Shown here piece by piece: positions 1 to 6,710 of a DNA stretch of 10,752 nt. Source of the stretch: Candidatus Nomurabacteria bacterium (lineage in GTDB: Bacteria; Patescibacteriota; Saccharimonadia; Saccharimonadales; Saccharimonadaceae); the NCBI GenBank assembly GCA_031278275.1, contig JAITKW010000058.1:1-10752 (forward strand). The letters run 5' to 3'. Under the pieces are notes generated by a model that made no database searches, was not told the DNA's origin, and was given only the letters and a program-made list of their open reading frames with translations. Each line of letters begins with the position of its first letter. Within the stretch, counting starts at the first letter, position 1. Both the position numbers and the translations under genes were made by a program.

Positions 1-489
1 CCGAATTTTGCTCATCATTTCTGCGTCTTTTTCCAATTGGTTGGCAAGGCGGGTGAGAGATTTGTCCAAAGTACCGGAATATTCACCGGAACGGATTAGG
101 GCGACATAAACATTGCTAAAGACTTTTGGAAACTTCTCCATCGCGTCCGCCAAAGGCTTTCCGCCCTCCACGGTCGCCAAAATGTCTTCCACTACGCCAC
201 GCATAGGTTTGGAAATGGTTTGTTCGGCGATGGTTTGCAGGCTTTGCGCAAGAGGCAAGCCCGCACCAATCAAAGTGGCGAATTGGCGGGTGAACACAAT
301 CTTGTCTTTGGTGGTGATGCGGTTCAAGAGATTATTCAAGAACCCACCAGTGTTGGCTTCAGTGACGGTTTGCGGAACTAGGCCGTTGTTGACAATCAAC
401 TTGCCAGCTTCGTACTCGTCCTCGGCTTGAACACTGCCCTTGACAATCTCACCTTTTTCGTTTCTTGCTCTATAATCAAATCGTTTCAT
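1..489 (-). CDS. pilC: PilC/GspF-type pilus inner-membrane platform protein, N-terminal part (truncated by window edge)
   Basis: The 163 visible codons begin at an ATG directly after the pilT stop codon (TAA then ATG, no gap) and run off the window in frame, so the C-terminal part is missing. Residues 1-45 are a short N-terminal segment opening MKRFDYRARNEKGEIVKGS, typical of PilC/GspF. From about residue 66 the first T2SSF domain begins with the family signature FTRQFATLIGAGLPLAQSL, followed by EGGKPLADAMEKFPKVF and a Y-x-x-L-I-R-S-G-E-x-S-G-x-L segment. In the family this polytopic protein sits in the cytoplasmic membrane, contacts the PilB and PilT ATPases and the PilM/N/O complex, and transmits motor rotation to the growing pilus. 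The transmembrane helices and the second T2SSF domain lie outside the window. Its ribosome site is weak (AAAGG about 12 bases upstream, inside pilT), suggesting translational coupling to pilT. Confidence 0.93.
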   Translation of the reverse strand, partial: MKRFDYRARNEKGEIVKGSVQAEDEYEAGKLIVNNGLVPQTVTEANTGGFLNNLLNRITTKDKIVFTRQFATLIGAGLPLAQSLQTIAEQTISKPMRGVVEDILATVEGGKPLADAMEKFPKVFSNVYVALIRSGEYSGTLDKSLTRLANQLEKDAEMMSKIR

Positions 490-1569
490 TTATTTTACCA
501 ACCTTTCAAACTCCGAAAGATCCACGGCTGCCTCGCGTGCGTCATCATAAGAAAGTATACCTTGTTGCACCATTTTTGCCAAAGTTCTGTCCATGGATTG
601 CATTCCCACATCAATACTGGTTTGGATTACGGCATCTAATTGATGGCTTTTGCCTTCGCGAATAATACTACGTACGGCATTGTTGGCAATCATAATCTCG
701 GCGGCGACAGTACGACCGCCCTTGAGGGACGGGAGCAAGCGCTGAGAGCAGACCGCCATTAAGATATTAGCAAGTTGAGAGCGGATTAGCGGTTGTTGGG
801 AAGCTGGGAAAATATCCACAATTCGGTCAATGCTTTGGGCGGCGGAGTTGGTGTGAAGTGTGGCAAACACTAAGTGCCCAGTTTCGGCGAGAGTGATGGC
901 GGAAGAAATGGTTTCAAGATCGCGCATTTCGCCGACCAAAACTACATCGGGGTCTTGGCGCAAGGAGGAGCGAAGAGCAGCGGTGAATGAAAAAGTGTCA
1001 TAATGGACTTCCCTTTGTGCTACAACGGAACGGCGCGAAACGTAAGTGTATTCAATAGGATCTTCAATGGTGATAATGTGGACAGCTTTTTCAATATTGA
1101 TTTTGTTGAGGAGGGCGGCAAGCGTGGTGGTTTTACCAGAACCGGTGGGGCCGGTTACCAACACCAATCCGCGTGGGTAATTTGCAAAACTTTCCACAAC
1201 GGCTGGAATGCCCAGTTCGTCAAGAGTGGGGATTTTTTTGGGGATTAGCCGAAAAGCACCCGCCAAATTGCCTTTTTCATGAAAAGCATTTACACGAAAA
1301 CGTGCCGAATCGCCAAAAGCGAATGAAAAATCCAGCTCTTTGTCGCGACTCAAAACTTTCTCTTGCTCTGCGTCAAGTACAGAATGAATTAAGTTTTTAA
1401 CCATATCTGGGGTCAAGCGATGTTCGCCGCCACCGACAAGAGTGCCGTCAATCCGAAACATGGGAGGCAGGCCGACTTGGAGGTGCAAATCTGAGGCATT
1501 GCGCTTGACAACTTCTTCTAACAAAGTTTCTATCCTGAAAGCTGGTGTTGTTGTAGTCGTGTTTTCCAT
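490..1569 (-). CDS. pilT: PilT, type IV pilus retraction ATPase
   Basis: This 359-residue protein has the full size and layout of PilT, a hexameric cytoplasmic ATPase that depolymerises pili (twitching, DNA uptake). An N-terminal PAS-like half (SDLHLQVGLPPMFRIDG, about residues 26-42) is followed by the RecA-like motor: Walker A GPTGSGKTT at 140-148, Asp box TIEDPIEY at 167-174, Walker B DPDVVLVGE at 206-214, and His box TGHLVFATLHTN at 230-241. The late motif AVRSIIRE (298-305) matches the AIRNLIRE element that marks PilT rather than PilB and is needed for retraction in studied PilT proteins. It lies 7 bases after pilB, with a perfect Shine-Dalgarno formed partly by the pilB stop codon. The N-terminal run of Thr (TTTTT) has no known role. 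The assignment as retraction ATPase, not a second extension ATPase, rests on length, lack of a PilB-type N-terminal domain, and the AIRNLIRE-like motif. Confidence 0.95.
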   Translation of the reverse strand: MENTTTTTPAFRIETLLEEVVKRNASDLHLQVGLPPMFRIDGTLVGGGEHRLTPDMVKNLIHSVLDAEQEKVLSRDKELDFSFAFGDSARFRVNAFHEKGNLAGAFRLIPKKIPTLDELGIPAVVESFANYPRGLVLVTGPTGSGKTTTLAALLNKINIEKAVHIITIEDPIEYTYVSRRSVVAQREVHYDTFSFTAALRSSLRQDPDVVLVGEMRDLETISSAITLAETGHLVFATLHTNSAAQSIDRIVDIFPASQQPLIRSQLANILMAVCSQRLLPSLKGGRTVAAEIMIANNAVRSIIREGKSHQLDAVIQTSIDVGMQSMDRTLAKMVQQGILSYDDAREAAVDLSEFERLVK

Positions 1570-1571
1570 TT

Positions 1572-1578
1572 ACCTCCT
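1572..1578 (-). promoter_or_regulatory. Strong Shine-Dalgarno of pilT, overlapping the pilB stop codon
   Basis: On the coding strand the sequence reads TAGGAGGTAAATGG. The pilB stop TAG shares its last two bases with AGGAGGT, and the pilT ATG follows after two bases (AA). The overlap suggests that ribosomes finishing pilB help start pilT. Confidence 0.8.
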
Positions 1579-3343
1579 ATGCAATATCCGATGTTACGCG
1601 GTTAACTTCATCAATAGTCGTGATACTGGACAAAACTTTCAAAATGCCATCTTGGCGCATAGATACCATGCCTTTGGCAAGAGCGATTTTGCGTACTTCG
1701 TTGGCGGTGGCACGTGCCACAATCAATTTCTGGATGTCTTCATCAACATCAATGGCTTCAAACAAACCAGTTCGTCCCAAGTAACCCTTTGGCGCTTCTT
1801 CGTCATCAATGCCACGTGTGAAAGTATATGATGGTTGATTGTAGAGTGGTAACTTTTCGTAACCCAAATCGTTGCCGACTTTCGCCACGTCATCATTACT
1901 GCGCGGCAAAAGCCACCCAACCATATTTTTCACCAAGTCAGTTTCAATTGCTGATGATTGGTATTTTTCTTGTTTTTCGGCGATTTTGCGCACCAAGCGT
2001 TGACCAATCACAGTGTTGAGAGTGGAAGCCAACAAGAACGGTTCAACCCCCATGTCCAAAAGACGGGGCAAAATACCAGCGGCGGAGTTGGTGTGCAAGG
2101 TTGAGAAGACTAAGTGACCGGTGAGCGCAGCTTGCACGGCGAGGCTAGCGGTTTCGGCATCGCGAATTTCACCAACCATAATCACGTCTGGGTCTTGACG
2201 CAGGACGGAGCGCAAGCCATTGGCGAAAGTCAGCCCCGCATCTGGATTGATTTGGATTTGATTGACACCCTCAATTTTGTATTCTACTGGATCTTCCAAA
2301 GTCACGATGTTGATGGATTCCTTTTTAATCATTTTTATCAATGCGTAAAGCGTGGTGGTCTTACCAGAGCCAGTAGGGCCAGAAGTCAAAATCATGCCAT
2401 TCGGTCGTTGAATGCCCCGCTCCAAAGAGCGATAAGCTCGCCCAACCACGCCCAACTTATTAAAATCAAGCGTGTCGGCATTTTTTTCAAGCAAACGAAT
2501 AACGACTTGTTCTCCCCAAATTACGGGGGAAATGGCGATACGCAAATCCACATCTTTGTCGCTAATATGCACCGTAAAACGACCGTCTTGAGGGATGCGG
2601 TGCTCGTCAATTTTGAGGTTGGAAAGGATTTTGATGCGAGTGACCAGTGAAACATCAATAGACTTTGGTAGGGTCATCACCTCACGTAACACGCCATCAA
2701 TCCGGCAACGAATCAAAAGGCTGCTTTCCAACGGCTCAATATGAACATCGGATGCCCTAGACTTGACTGCAAATTCCAAAATTGAAACTAAAGCCTTGCT
2801 GATCGGGGAATCCTGCACAATGGTTTGGGCTTTGGTGGGGTCAATTTTTTTCGCAGACTCAACACTATCAGCCTTAATCGCTGCGTCAACTCCGGTAAAG
2901 TCGGCGCGGTATTGTGAAATGGCGGATTTGATGCCTTGCGACGCCGCCATATAAGCGCGAATGGGTTTTTGCGCCATACTGGAAAGGTAATCAACGCCTT
3001 GCACGTTGGTAGCGTCCAACATAGCGATACATAATTTGCCGTCTTTTTCGGCGATGGGCACAGCTTGCATTTTTTCAACGGTTTCAAGGGGGATTTGGGA
3101 CAAAATGTCTTGGCTGATAATAGTATCGTCAATAAAAATAAACGGCACACCAAAAACACTAGCCGTGGCGTGGGACAGGGTTTGATCGTCAATGGCATTT
3201 TTGCTTTTCAATTCGTCAAATAAATCTAAATTGTTTGCCTTGGCGTTGTGATAAATCTCACTTTCTTGATCCTCGTCAATCAAGCCTCCCTCAATCAAAA
3301 GTTTGAGCAGTTTTGCTTCAACGTCTTTAGTAATGGTTGGCAT
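1577..3343 (-). CDS. pilB: PilB, type IV pilus assembly (extension) ATPase without the zinc-binding cysteines
   Basis: This 588-residue protein has the normal PilB/GspE length. Residues 1-150 form an MshEN/T2SSE_N-type N-terminal domain. About 180-290 is the N2 domain (SRASDVHIEP at 195-204). The motor follows: Walker A GPTGSGKTT 322-330, Asp box TLEDPVEY 348-355, Walker B DPDVIMVGE 384-392, His box TGHLVFSTLHTN 408-419, and GQRLVRKI at 447-454. PilB hydrolyses ATP at the inner face of the membrane to drive pilin polymerisation on PilC. Oddly, the stretch 451-525, where most PilB/GspE proteins carry a tetracysteine Zn finger, has no cysteine; the only cysteines are C105 and C213. The closing YLGRTGLFE motif that normally follows the finger is kept (521-529). 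It starts 2 bases after the small upstream gene, with GAGGGAG as ribosome site. Confidence 0.95.
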   Translation of the reverse strand: MPTITKDVEAKLLKLLIEGGLIDEDQESEIYHNAKANNLDLFDELKSKNAIDDQTLSHATASVFGVPFIFIDDTIISQDILSQIPLETVEKMQAVPIAEKDGKLCIAMLDATNVQGVDYLSSMAQKPIRAYMAASQGIKSAISQYRADFTGVDAAIKADSVESAKKIDPTKAQTIVQDSPISKALVSILEFAVKSRASDVHIEPLESSLLIRCRIDGVLREVMTLPKSIDVSLVTRIKILSNLKIDEHRIPQDGRFTVHISDKDVDLRIAISPVIWGEQVVIRLLEKNADTLDFNKLGVVGRAYRSLERGIQRPNGMILTSGPTGSGKTTTLYALIKMIKKESINIVTLEDPVEYKIEGVNQIQINPDAGLTFANGLRSVLRQDPDVIMVGEIRDAETASLAVQAALTGHLVFSTLHTNSAAGILPRLLDMGVEPFLLASTLNTVIGQRLVRKIAEKQEKYQSSAIETDLVKNMVGWLLPRSNDDVAKVGNDLGYEKLPLYNQPSYTFTRGIDDEEAPKGYLGRTGLFEAIDVDEDIQKLIVARATANEVRKIALAKGMVSMRQDGILKVLSSITTIDEVNRVTSDIA

Positions 3344-3345
3344 GG

Positions 3346-3651
3346 CTATTCAGCTCCCTCTTTTGTTTTATTATTCTGGTTGTTTTTGTCCTCAACCTTG
3401 TTGCCACATTCGTCAACCGAGCCGTCTTCGGGATCTTCGGTGCCGATACAGACGGTGACAGTTGGGTCAATGGCGTTGGGATTGAACACCAAAGGGTCTG
3501 GATTGGGGGCTGTTTGCGTAATCAAAGTGGCAGTTTGCACGGTTTCCAGCTTTTCGTCTGGATCGCCAAGTAAGGCGTTAAACCCGAAGAATGACGCAAT
3601 CACTGCAACCGCCGACATGAAAATTACGAGTGCTATATCAGATTGTTTCAT
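3346..3651 (-). CDS. Small single-pass membrane protein in the PilP position of the pilus operon, function unknown
   Basis: I do not recognise a family for this 101-residue protein. It has a six-residue cytoplasmic start, one hydrophobic helix at about residues 6-28 (IALVIFMSAVAVIASFFGF), and an extracytoplasmic tail rich in Asp, Glu, Asn, Thr and Pro. There are two cysteines (C68, C82) and a hydrophilic end of mixed charge (about 85-101). It has no lipobox cysteine after the helix, so it is not a PilP-type lipoprotein. It sits between pilO and pilB, 2 bases from each, with its own AAGGTGAG ribosome site about 12 bases upstream, so it is surely co-expressed. In proteobacterial operons the gene after pilO is pilP, which links PilN/PilO to the secretin. 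A monoderm cell would need something different there. An accessory part of the alignment complex is the reasonable inference; a minor pilin is less likely because no prepilin peptidase site (G followed by F/M and E) precedes the helix. Confidence 0.75.
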   Translation of the reverse strand: MKQSDIALVIFMSAVAVIASFFGFNALLGDPDEKLETVQTATLITQTAPNPDPLVFNPNAIDPTVTVCIGTEDPEDGSVDECGNKVEDKNNQNNKTKEGAE

Positions 3652-3653
3652 AA

Positions 3654-4445
3654 TTATTTATTACTCACCTTTCTTGCTTTATCTGATGCATATAACGTCT
3701 TTTCGCCAAGCGAATAATTTTTAGTGCTGGTGCGGAACGCGCTAGCTTGAATACCAAGCTCAACACGGTTAGTGGATCTGAAAGTTAAGTATGCGGAATT
3801 GACATCTATGAAACGGATAGAGCGCTCAATATTGTTAACTAATTTTGAAAGACCAAGTGGTTCCGAACATTTAGTAACCGAGTTGCTACAACCCAGTTCG
3901 CCGATGGCTTGGAAAGAAAAGTTCATGCGGGTGGCGGTAGTTTTGGTTTGGCTGCCACTAGTGTTGGATGCCGAGCCTAAACTAATGCCCTCAACACTGG
4001 CTAAGCCATCACCTCTTTTTAGTAGTAAATCGTCAAGACTGGAGCCGAGTGCGGCCAAGTTTTCGTATGGCGGCAAAGAGTTGGAAACGATACGGAGAGG
4101 GTCTTTTAAGTATTCGCCATCTAACGCCGAACACGAAGCCCCATCAGACAAGCCATAATCTTTAATACAAGCGACAGCCTTTAACCCTTCGTCACGGTTG
4201 AGTCCCGCCACTGATTTGCGGAGTTCATCGTAATTTGTGAGGCTCTCTTTGAGGGTGGCGATAGTGGTTTGCTTTTCGCCAATGACTTTGGCTTGAAAGT
4301 TAATCATGCGGATTAAGTAATTGATAGAAACAGCAGATACGCCAACAATCATAGATGCAACAACCACTGAAATCAACATCCATTTATTGGCTTTATTGAT
4401 TAGGCTGTGTTTTTTGCTTACGAAACCTTTAGTAGTAATTGCCAT
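3654..4445 (-). CDS. pilO: PilO-like inner-membrane alignment-complex protein
   Basis: The 263-residue protein has the bitopic PilO layout. A basic cytoplasmic tail (1-21) is followed by one transmembrane helix (about 22-46, WMLISVVVASMIVGVSAV), then a predicted coiled coil (about 48-80) and an extracytoplasmic domain. The end of that domain (LVNNIERSIRFIDVNSAYL, 201-219, then a beta-strand with VELGIQASAFR) resembles the ferredoxin-like PilO fold. PilO pairs with PilN to form the membrane bridge between the cytoplasmic motor and the pilus. Four cysteines (C93, C105, C186, C193) lie outside the membrane in two close pairs. The start lies 1 base after the pilN stop, with AGGGG as ribosome site. 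Assignment rests on order after pilM and pilN, topology and weak sequence resemblance. The N- and O-type proteins are hard to tell apart at this divergence, so the label could be swapped with its neighbour, though the neighbour has the PilN tail motif. Confidence 0.65.
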   Translation of the reverse strand: MAITTKGFVSKKHSLINKANKWMLISVVVASMIVGVSAVSINYLIRMINFQAKVIGEKQTTIATLKESLTNYDELRKSVAGLNRDEGLKAVACIKDYGLSDGASCSALDGEYLKDPLRIVSNSLPPYENLAALGSSLDDLLLKRGDGLASVEGISLGSASNTSGSQTKTTATRMNFSFQAIGELGCSNSVTKCSEPLGLSKLVNNIERSIRFIDVNSAYLTFRSTNRVELGIQASAFRTSTKNYSLGEKTLYASDKARKVSNK

Positions 4446-4446
4446 A

Positions 4447-5439
4447 CTATATATCCCCTTCCCTATCTAACTGTTGCTTTTCTTCTTCAGTCAATTCGCT
4501 TTCTTTAACATCGTCAGCTCTGGCGGCGAACATGGTGCCGTCGAGTTGCAAGAATGAATCTGTAACATTTTGTTTAGCAATACCGACTATCCTGACATTG
4601 CGATTTTGGAAATCTAAGGCACCATTGTCAATACTAAATGAGATACTAAACCTGAGTACTAAGTAGCCTTCGCTGGTACGCCCATAAGATACGTTGCTGT
4701 AGTTTACTGATTCTTGTGGAATTAAACGACAAGCGCTGGTCAAATAGCCTTCGTCGCCGTAACTACATGCGGTGGAGTAATAATAACCAGATTCGTTTTT
4801 GTCCTCATCGGTGGTGTAGCGTTTGATTTTGATTTCTTTATCTTCGCAATTTTGGTCGCCAGCGGCACATTTGTCAATATAAACACCGTAAATTGCCCCA
4901 TCTTCACCGACTTCTTCGCGCGCAACTTGTACAACTTGGCCGTCACGATTGTAGTAATTACCGTAATCGTAATAAAGGCGGTCAATGGTTTTTAGCAGAG
5001 CCTCAAGTGCCACGAATCCCTCGCGAGATTGCGCATCAAAATAAATGGAGTTCTTGGCGGCGTTGAAAGATATTTCGGAAAAAGTAACGGTGGGTTCCCC
5101 AGTGGTATTATTGCGTGGAATGATGTCGTGGATAACGCCAAGCACTCTTGAAAACTCGTATTTGCCATCAGTTAGCTCGCCAATTTCGGTTAACTGATTT
5201 TGCAAAGTCAAGGTTTGTTCCACGTCTGGCTGACTCATGATTTCGTTATACGCCACCTCAATTTCTCTTGAGCGACCTTGGCTGACGGCGAGTTGCGAGG
5301 CATAAGTTGTGCCAAGAATGGCGACAATGCCCACCATGACTGATGAGATGACTATAGAGAAAAAGATGACAACGTTGCGGATTTTTTGAGCGCGCAACAT
5401 TTGGTATTTGACTCTTGGGACTAAAGTGACCTCAAACAT
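4447..5439 (-). CDS. pilN: PilN-like inner-membrane protein with a large Tyr/Cys-rich insertion
   Basis: This 330-residue protein begins MFEVTLVPRVK, which matches the INLLPxR-type cytoplasmic tail by which PilN docks into PilM. One transmembrane helix (about 22-44) and a helical or coiled-coil stretch (about 45-90) follow. The extracytoplasmic part is much longer than in ordinary PilN (about 180-200 residues). The segment from about 155 to 260 looks inserted: it is Tyr- and Asp-rich (RLYYDYGNYYNRDG at 154-167) and carries the four cysteines C191, C198, C225 and C237. The C-terminal tail is acidic. PilN would connect cytoplasmic PilM to PilO and transmit the motor state. Its ATG overlaps the pilM stop by one base (TAATG), which strongly indicates coupled translation and is the normal pilM-pilN arrangement. 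PilN identity rests on the tail motif plus gene order; the insert is unassigned. Confidence 0.72.
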   Translation of the reverse strand: MFEVTLVPRVKYQMLRAQKIRNVVIFFSIVISSVMVGIVAILGTTYASQLAVSQGRSREIEVAYNEIMSQPDVEQTLTLQNQLTEIGELTDGKYEFSRVLGVIHDIIPRNNTTGEPTVTFSEISFNAAKNSIYFDAQSREGFVALEALLKTIDRLYYDYGNYYNRDGQVVQVAREEVGEDGAIYGVYIDKCAAGDQNCEDKEIKIKRYTTDEDKNESGYYYSTACSYGDEGYLTSACRLIPQESVNYSNVSYGRTSEGYLVLRFSISFSIDNGALDFQNRNVRIVGIAKQNVTDSFLQLDGTMFAARADDVKESELTEEEKQQLDREGDI

Positions 5440-6533
5440 TATTTTTTACCTCCGATAAACTCAAATGGATTTTTGATAACTGGTTGGACATCGTTTACCC
5501 TTTCCGCCAAGCCCAAACAAACTGCAAACTCGGTCGCCACTGGCGCAAGGTTGACTTGAAACTCTGGCGGCACGATGACACGTTGCCATGGATTGCCACG
5601 CTTGGTCGGTGTGGATAATTTGGCTTCAATATATTCACCCATGAACGGAATGACTTCAGCGAAACCCGACAGTAAAATACCGCCGATGGGCACGTTGGGG
5701 TAGTTGTCTTGAAAGAACGAAACGGTTTTTCGGAGTTCGTTGATGAAACTGTCCAAAGTGGTGTTGACCGCAGTGAACATGCGACCGTCCAACTTGTCTT
5801 GGCTGAGACCAAACTTCAACAAGAATTGTCGGGCTTGCTCTTCTTTGACGCTGAGAGATAAAGAGGCGGTTTTGGTCAAGTTCTTCAGACCAATAGGCAC
5901 GGCGCGAACAAGGCGCGGGCCACCAGCATAATAAACCACGATGTCGCTGCTATTTTCACCGTAATCCACAATCAATCTGGCATCGGTCGCATCATACGGC
6001 GCAAGCGAACGACAGATTGCGATAGGGTCTGGTTCTTCACCAATTACATAAAATCCCAAATCTTCCACCATCTCCATGCGCGTTTCAGCAAAAGCTGAAG
6101 TCGTAGACGAAATCAAAACGTTGGCTTTTGTGGGGTCATTCGGTAAAGGTCCGAGCGGTATCCAATCCACTTCAGCCTCGCCAATGGGTGTCGGGATATA
6201 ACTATCCAGCTTATATTTCATGACTTTTTTCAATTCTGATAATGGTTGGTTTGGCACTTCCACAATGGTGGTAAAAGTTTTGGCTGCGGGTAGTCCGATC
6301 ACGATATTTTTCGTGATGATACCAGCACCGTTAACCACATCTTTAATAGCCTCGCCAAGCGCCCGATTGCCGGCCTCAGAGGTGTCTTGTGTCATTTTCG
6401 GGTCAATCGGTAAATATCCAAAACGTTCCAAACGAAACCCCGTGCGAATTTCTCCTGAAACTTGGGCAACACGTATCGACCTTGTACCGATATCAAGTGC
6501 GAAAAATGCGCCCAACCCTTTAATTAAACTCAT
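5439..6533 (-). CDS. pilM: PilM, actin-like ATPase of the type IV pilus
   Basis: PilM is a cytoplasmic FtsA/actin-fold protein that binds the PilN tail and the PilB/PilT motors. With the start chosen here it has 364 residues. Phosphate-1 motif FALDIGTRSIRVA lies at 11-23, phosphate-2 LIVDYGENSSDIVV at 187-200, and the adenosine motif GGILLSGFAEVIP at 294-306. The segment VPNQPLSELKKVMKYKLDSY (93-112) is typical PilM. An ATG 36 bases further upstream (6569) is in frame, but it would add an unrelated 12-residue peptide, has no Shine-Dalgarno and lies in the promoter. The ATG at 6533 opens MSLIKGLGAFFALDIG, the normal start of the family. No Shine-Dalgarno precedes it, and an extended -10 box ends 6 bases before it, so the mRNA may be leaderless. 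It is the first gene of the pilus operon. Its last codons (GGKK) contain the ribosome site of pilN. Confidence 0.92.
   Translation of the reverse strand: MSLIKGLGAFFALDIGTRSIRVAQVSGEIRTGFRLERFGYLPIDPKMTQDTSEAGNRALGEAIKDVVNGAGIITKNIVIGLPAAKTFTTIVEVPNQPLSELKKVMKYKLDSYIPTPIGEAEVDWIPLGPLPNDPTKANVLISSTTSAFAETRMEMVEDLGFYVIGEEPDPIAICRSLAPYDATDARLIVDYGENSSDIVVYYAGGPRLVRAVPIGLKNLTKTASLSLSVKEEQARQFLLKFGLSQDKLDGRMFTAVNTTLDSFINELRKTVSFFQDNYPNVPIGGILLSGFAEVIPFMGEYIEAKLSTPTKRGNPWQRVIVPPEFQVNLAPVATEFAVCLGLAERVNDVQPVIKNPFEFIGGKK
5448..5453 (-). promoter_or_regulatory. Shine-Dalgarno of pilN inside the pilM 3' end
   Basis: The coding strand reads GGAGGTAAAAAATAATG. GGAGGT encodes the two Gly of the PilM tail and lies 8 bases before the pilN ATG, which overlaps the pilM stop. 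Confidence 0.75.
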
Positions 6534-6539
6534 GATTTG

Positions 6540-6569
6540 ATTGTAACATAAGCACAAACTAAAATGCAA
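6540..6569 (-). promoter_or_regulatory. Predicted promoter of the pilus operon (extended -10, leaderless geometry)
   Basis: On the minus strand an extended -10 element TGTTACAAT (6548 to 6540) lies 6 bases before the pilM ATG. A partial -35, TTGCAT (6569 to 6564), lies 18 bases upstream of the TACAAT hexamer. Transcription 7 bases after the -10 box would start on the A of the ATG. No Shine-Dalgarno exists in between. The site is a prediction from pattern only. Further -10-like strings (TATACT, GATAAT around 6617-6630 on this strand) could serve a longer transcript. Confidence 0.5.
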
Positions 6570-6661
6570 TACTTGTTTTTAAGAATTAACATGCTATTTC
6601 GTGGGTGGAACTTGAGAGTATATAATTATCACTAACCTTTTCCAGCGCTTTGTGGAGCCAG

Positions 6662-6691
6662 TTTATAGTTTTCATTAAAGTGTGATACAAT
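6662..6691 (+). promoter_or_regulatory. Predicted thyA promoter
   Basis: An extended -10 element TGATACAAT (6683-6691) has a weak -35 TTTATA (6662-6667) 18 bases upstream of the TACAAT hexamer. The expected start of transcription, about 6698, lies just at the Shine-Dalgarno of thyA and gives a very short leader. An ATG at 6690 overlaps the end of this -10 box and is therefore unlikely to be translated. Confidence 0.5.
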
Positions 6692-6697
6692 GCAAAA

Positions 6698-6704
6698 AAG
6701 GAGG
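6698..6704 (+). promoter_or_regulatory. Shine-Dalgarno that places the thyA start at GTG 6711
   Basis: AAGGAGG is followed by six bases (TTTGTT) and then GTG. This ideal spacing decides the start in favour of GTG 6711 over the in-frame ATG at 6690, which lies upstream of the Shine-Dalgarno. Confidence 0.8.
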
Positions 6705-6710
6705 TTTGTT

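Noticed and set aside
841..2100. Near-identical strings such as GGCGGAGTTGGTGTG in pilT and pilB
   Set aside because: They encode the shared His-box TLHTNSAA of two paralogous ATPases; this is homology, not a separate repeat.
1003..2650. Long open frames on the plus strand opposite pilT and pilB
   Set aside because: They are antisense shadows of strongly conserved ATPase genes, with no domain or ribosome site of their own.
6534..6569. Upstream in-frame ATG for pilM at 6569 (adds 12 residues)
   Set aside because: The extension is not PilM-like, has no Shine-Dalgarno, and coincides with the predicted -35 to -10 region.
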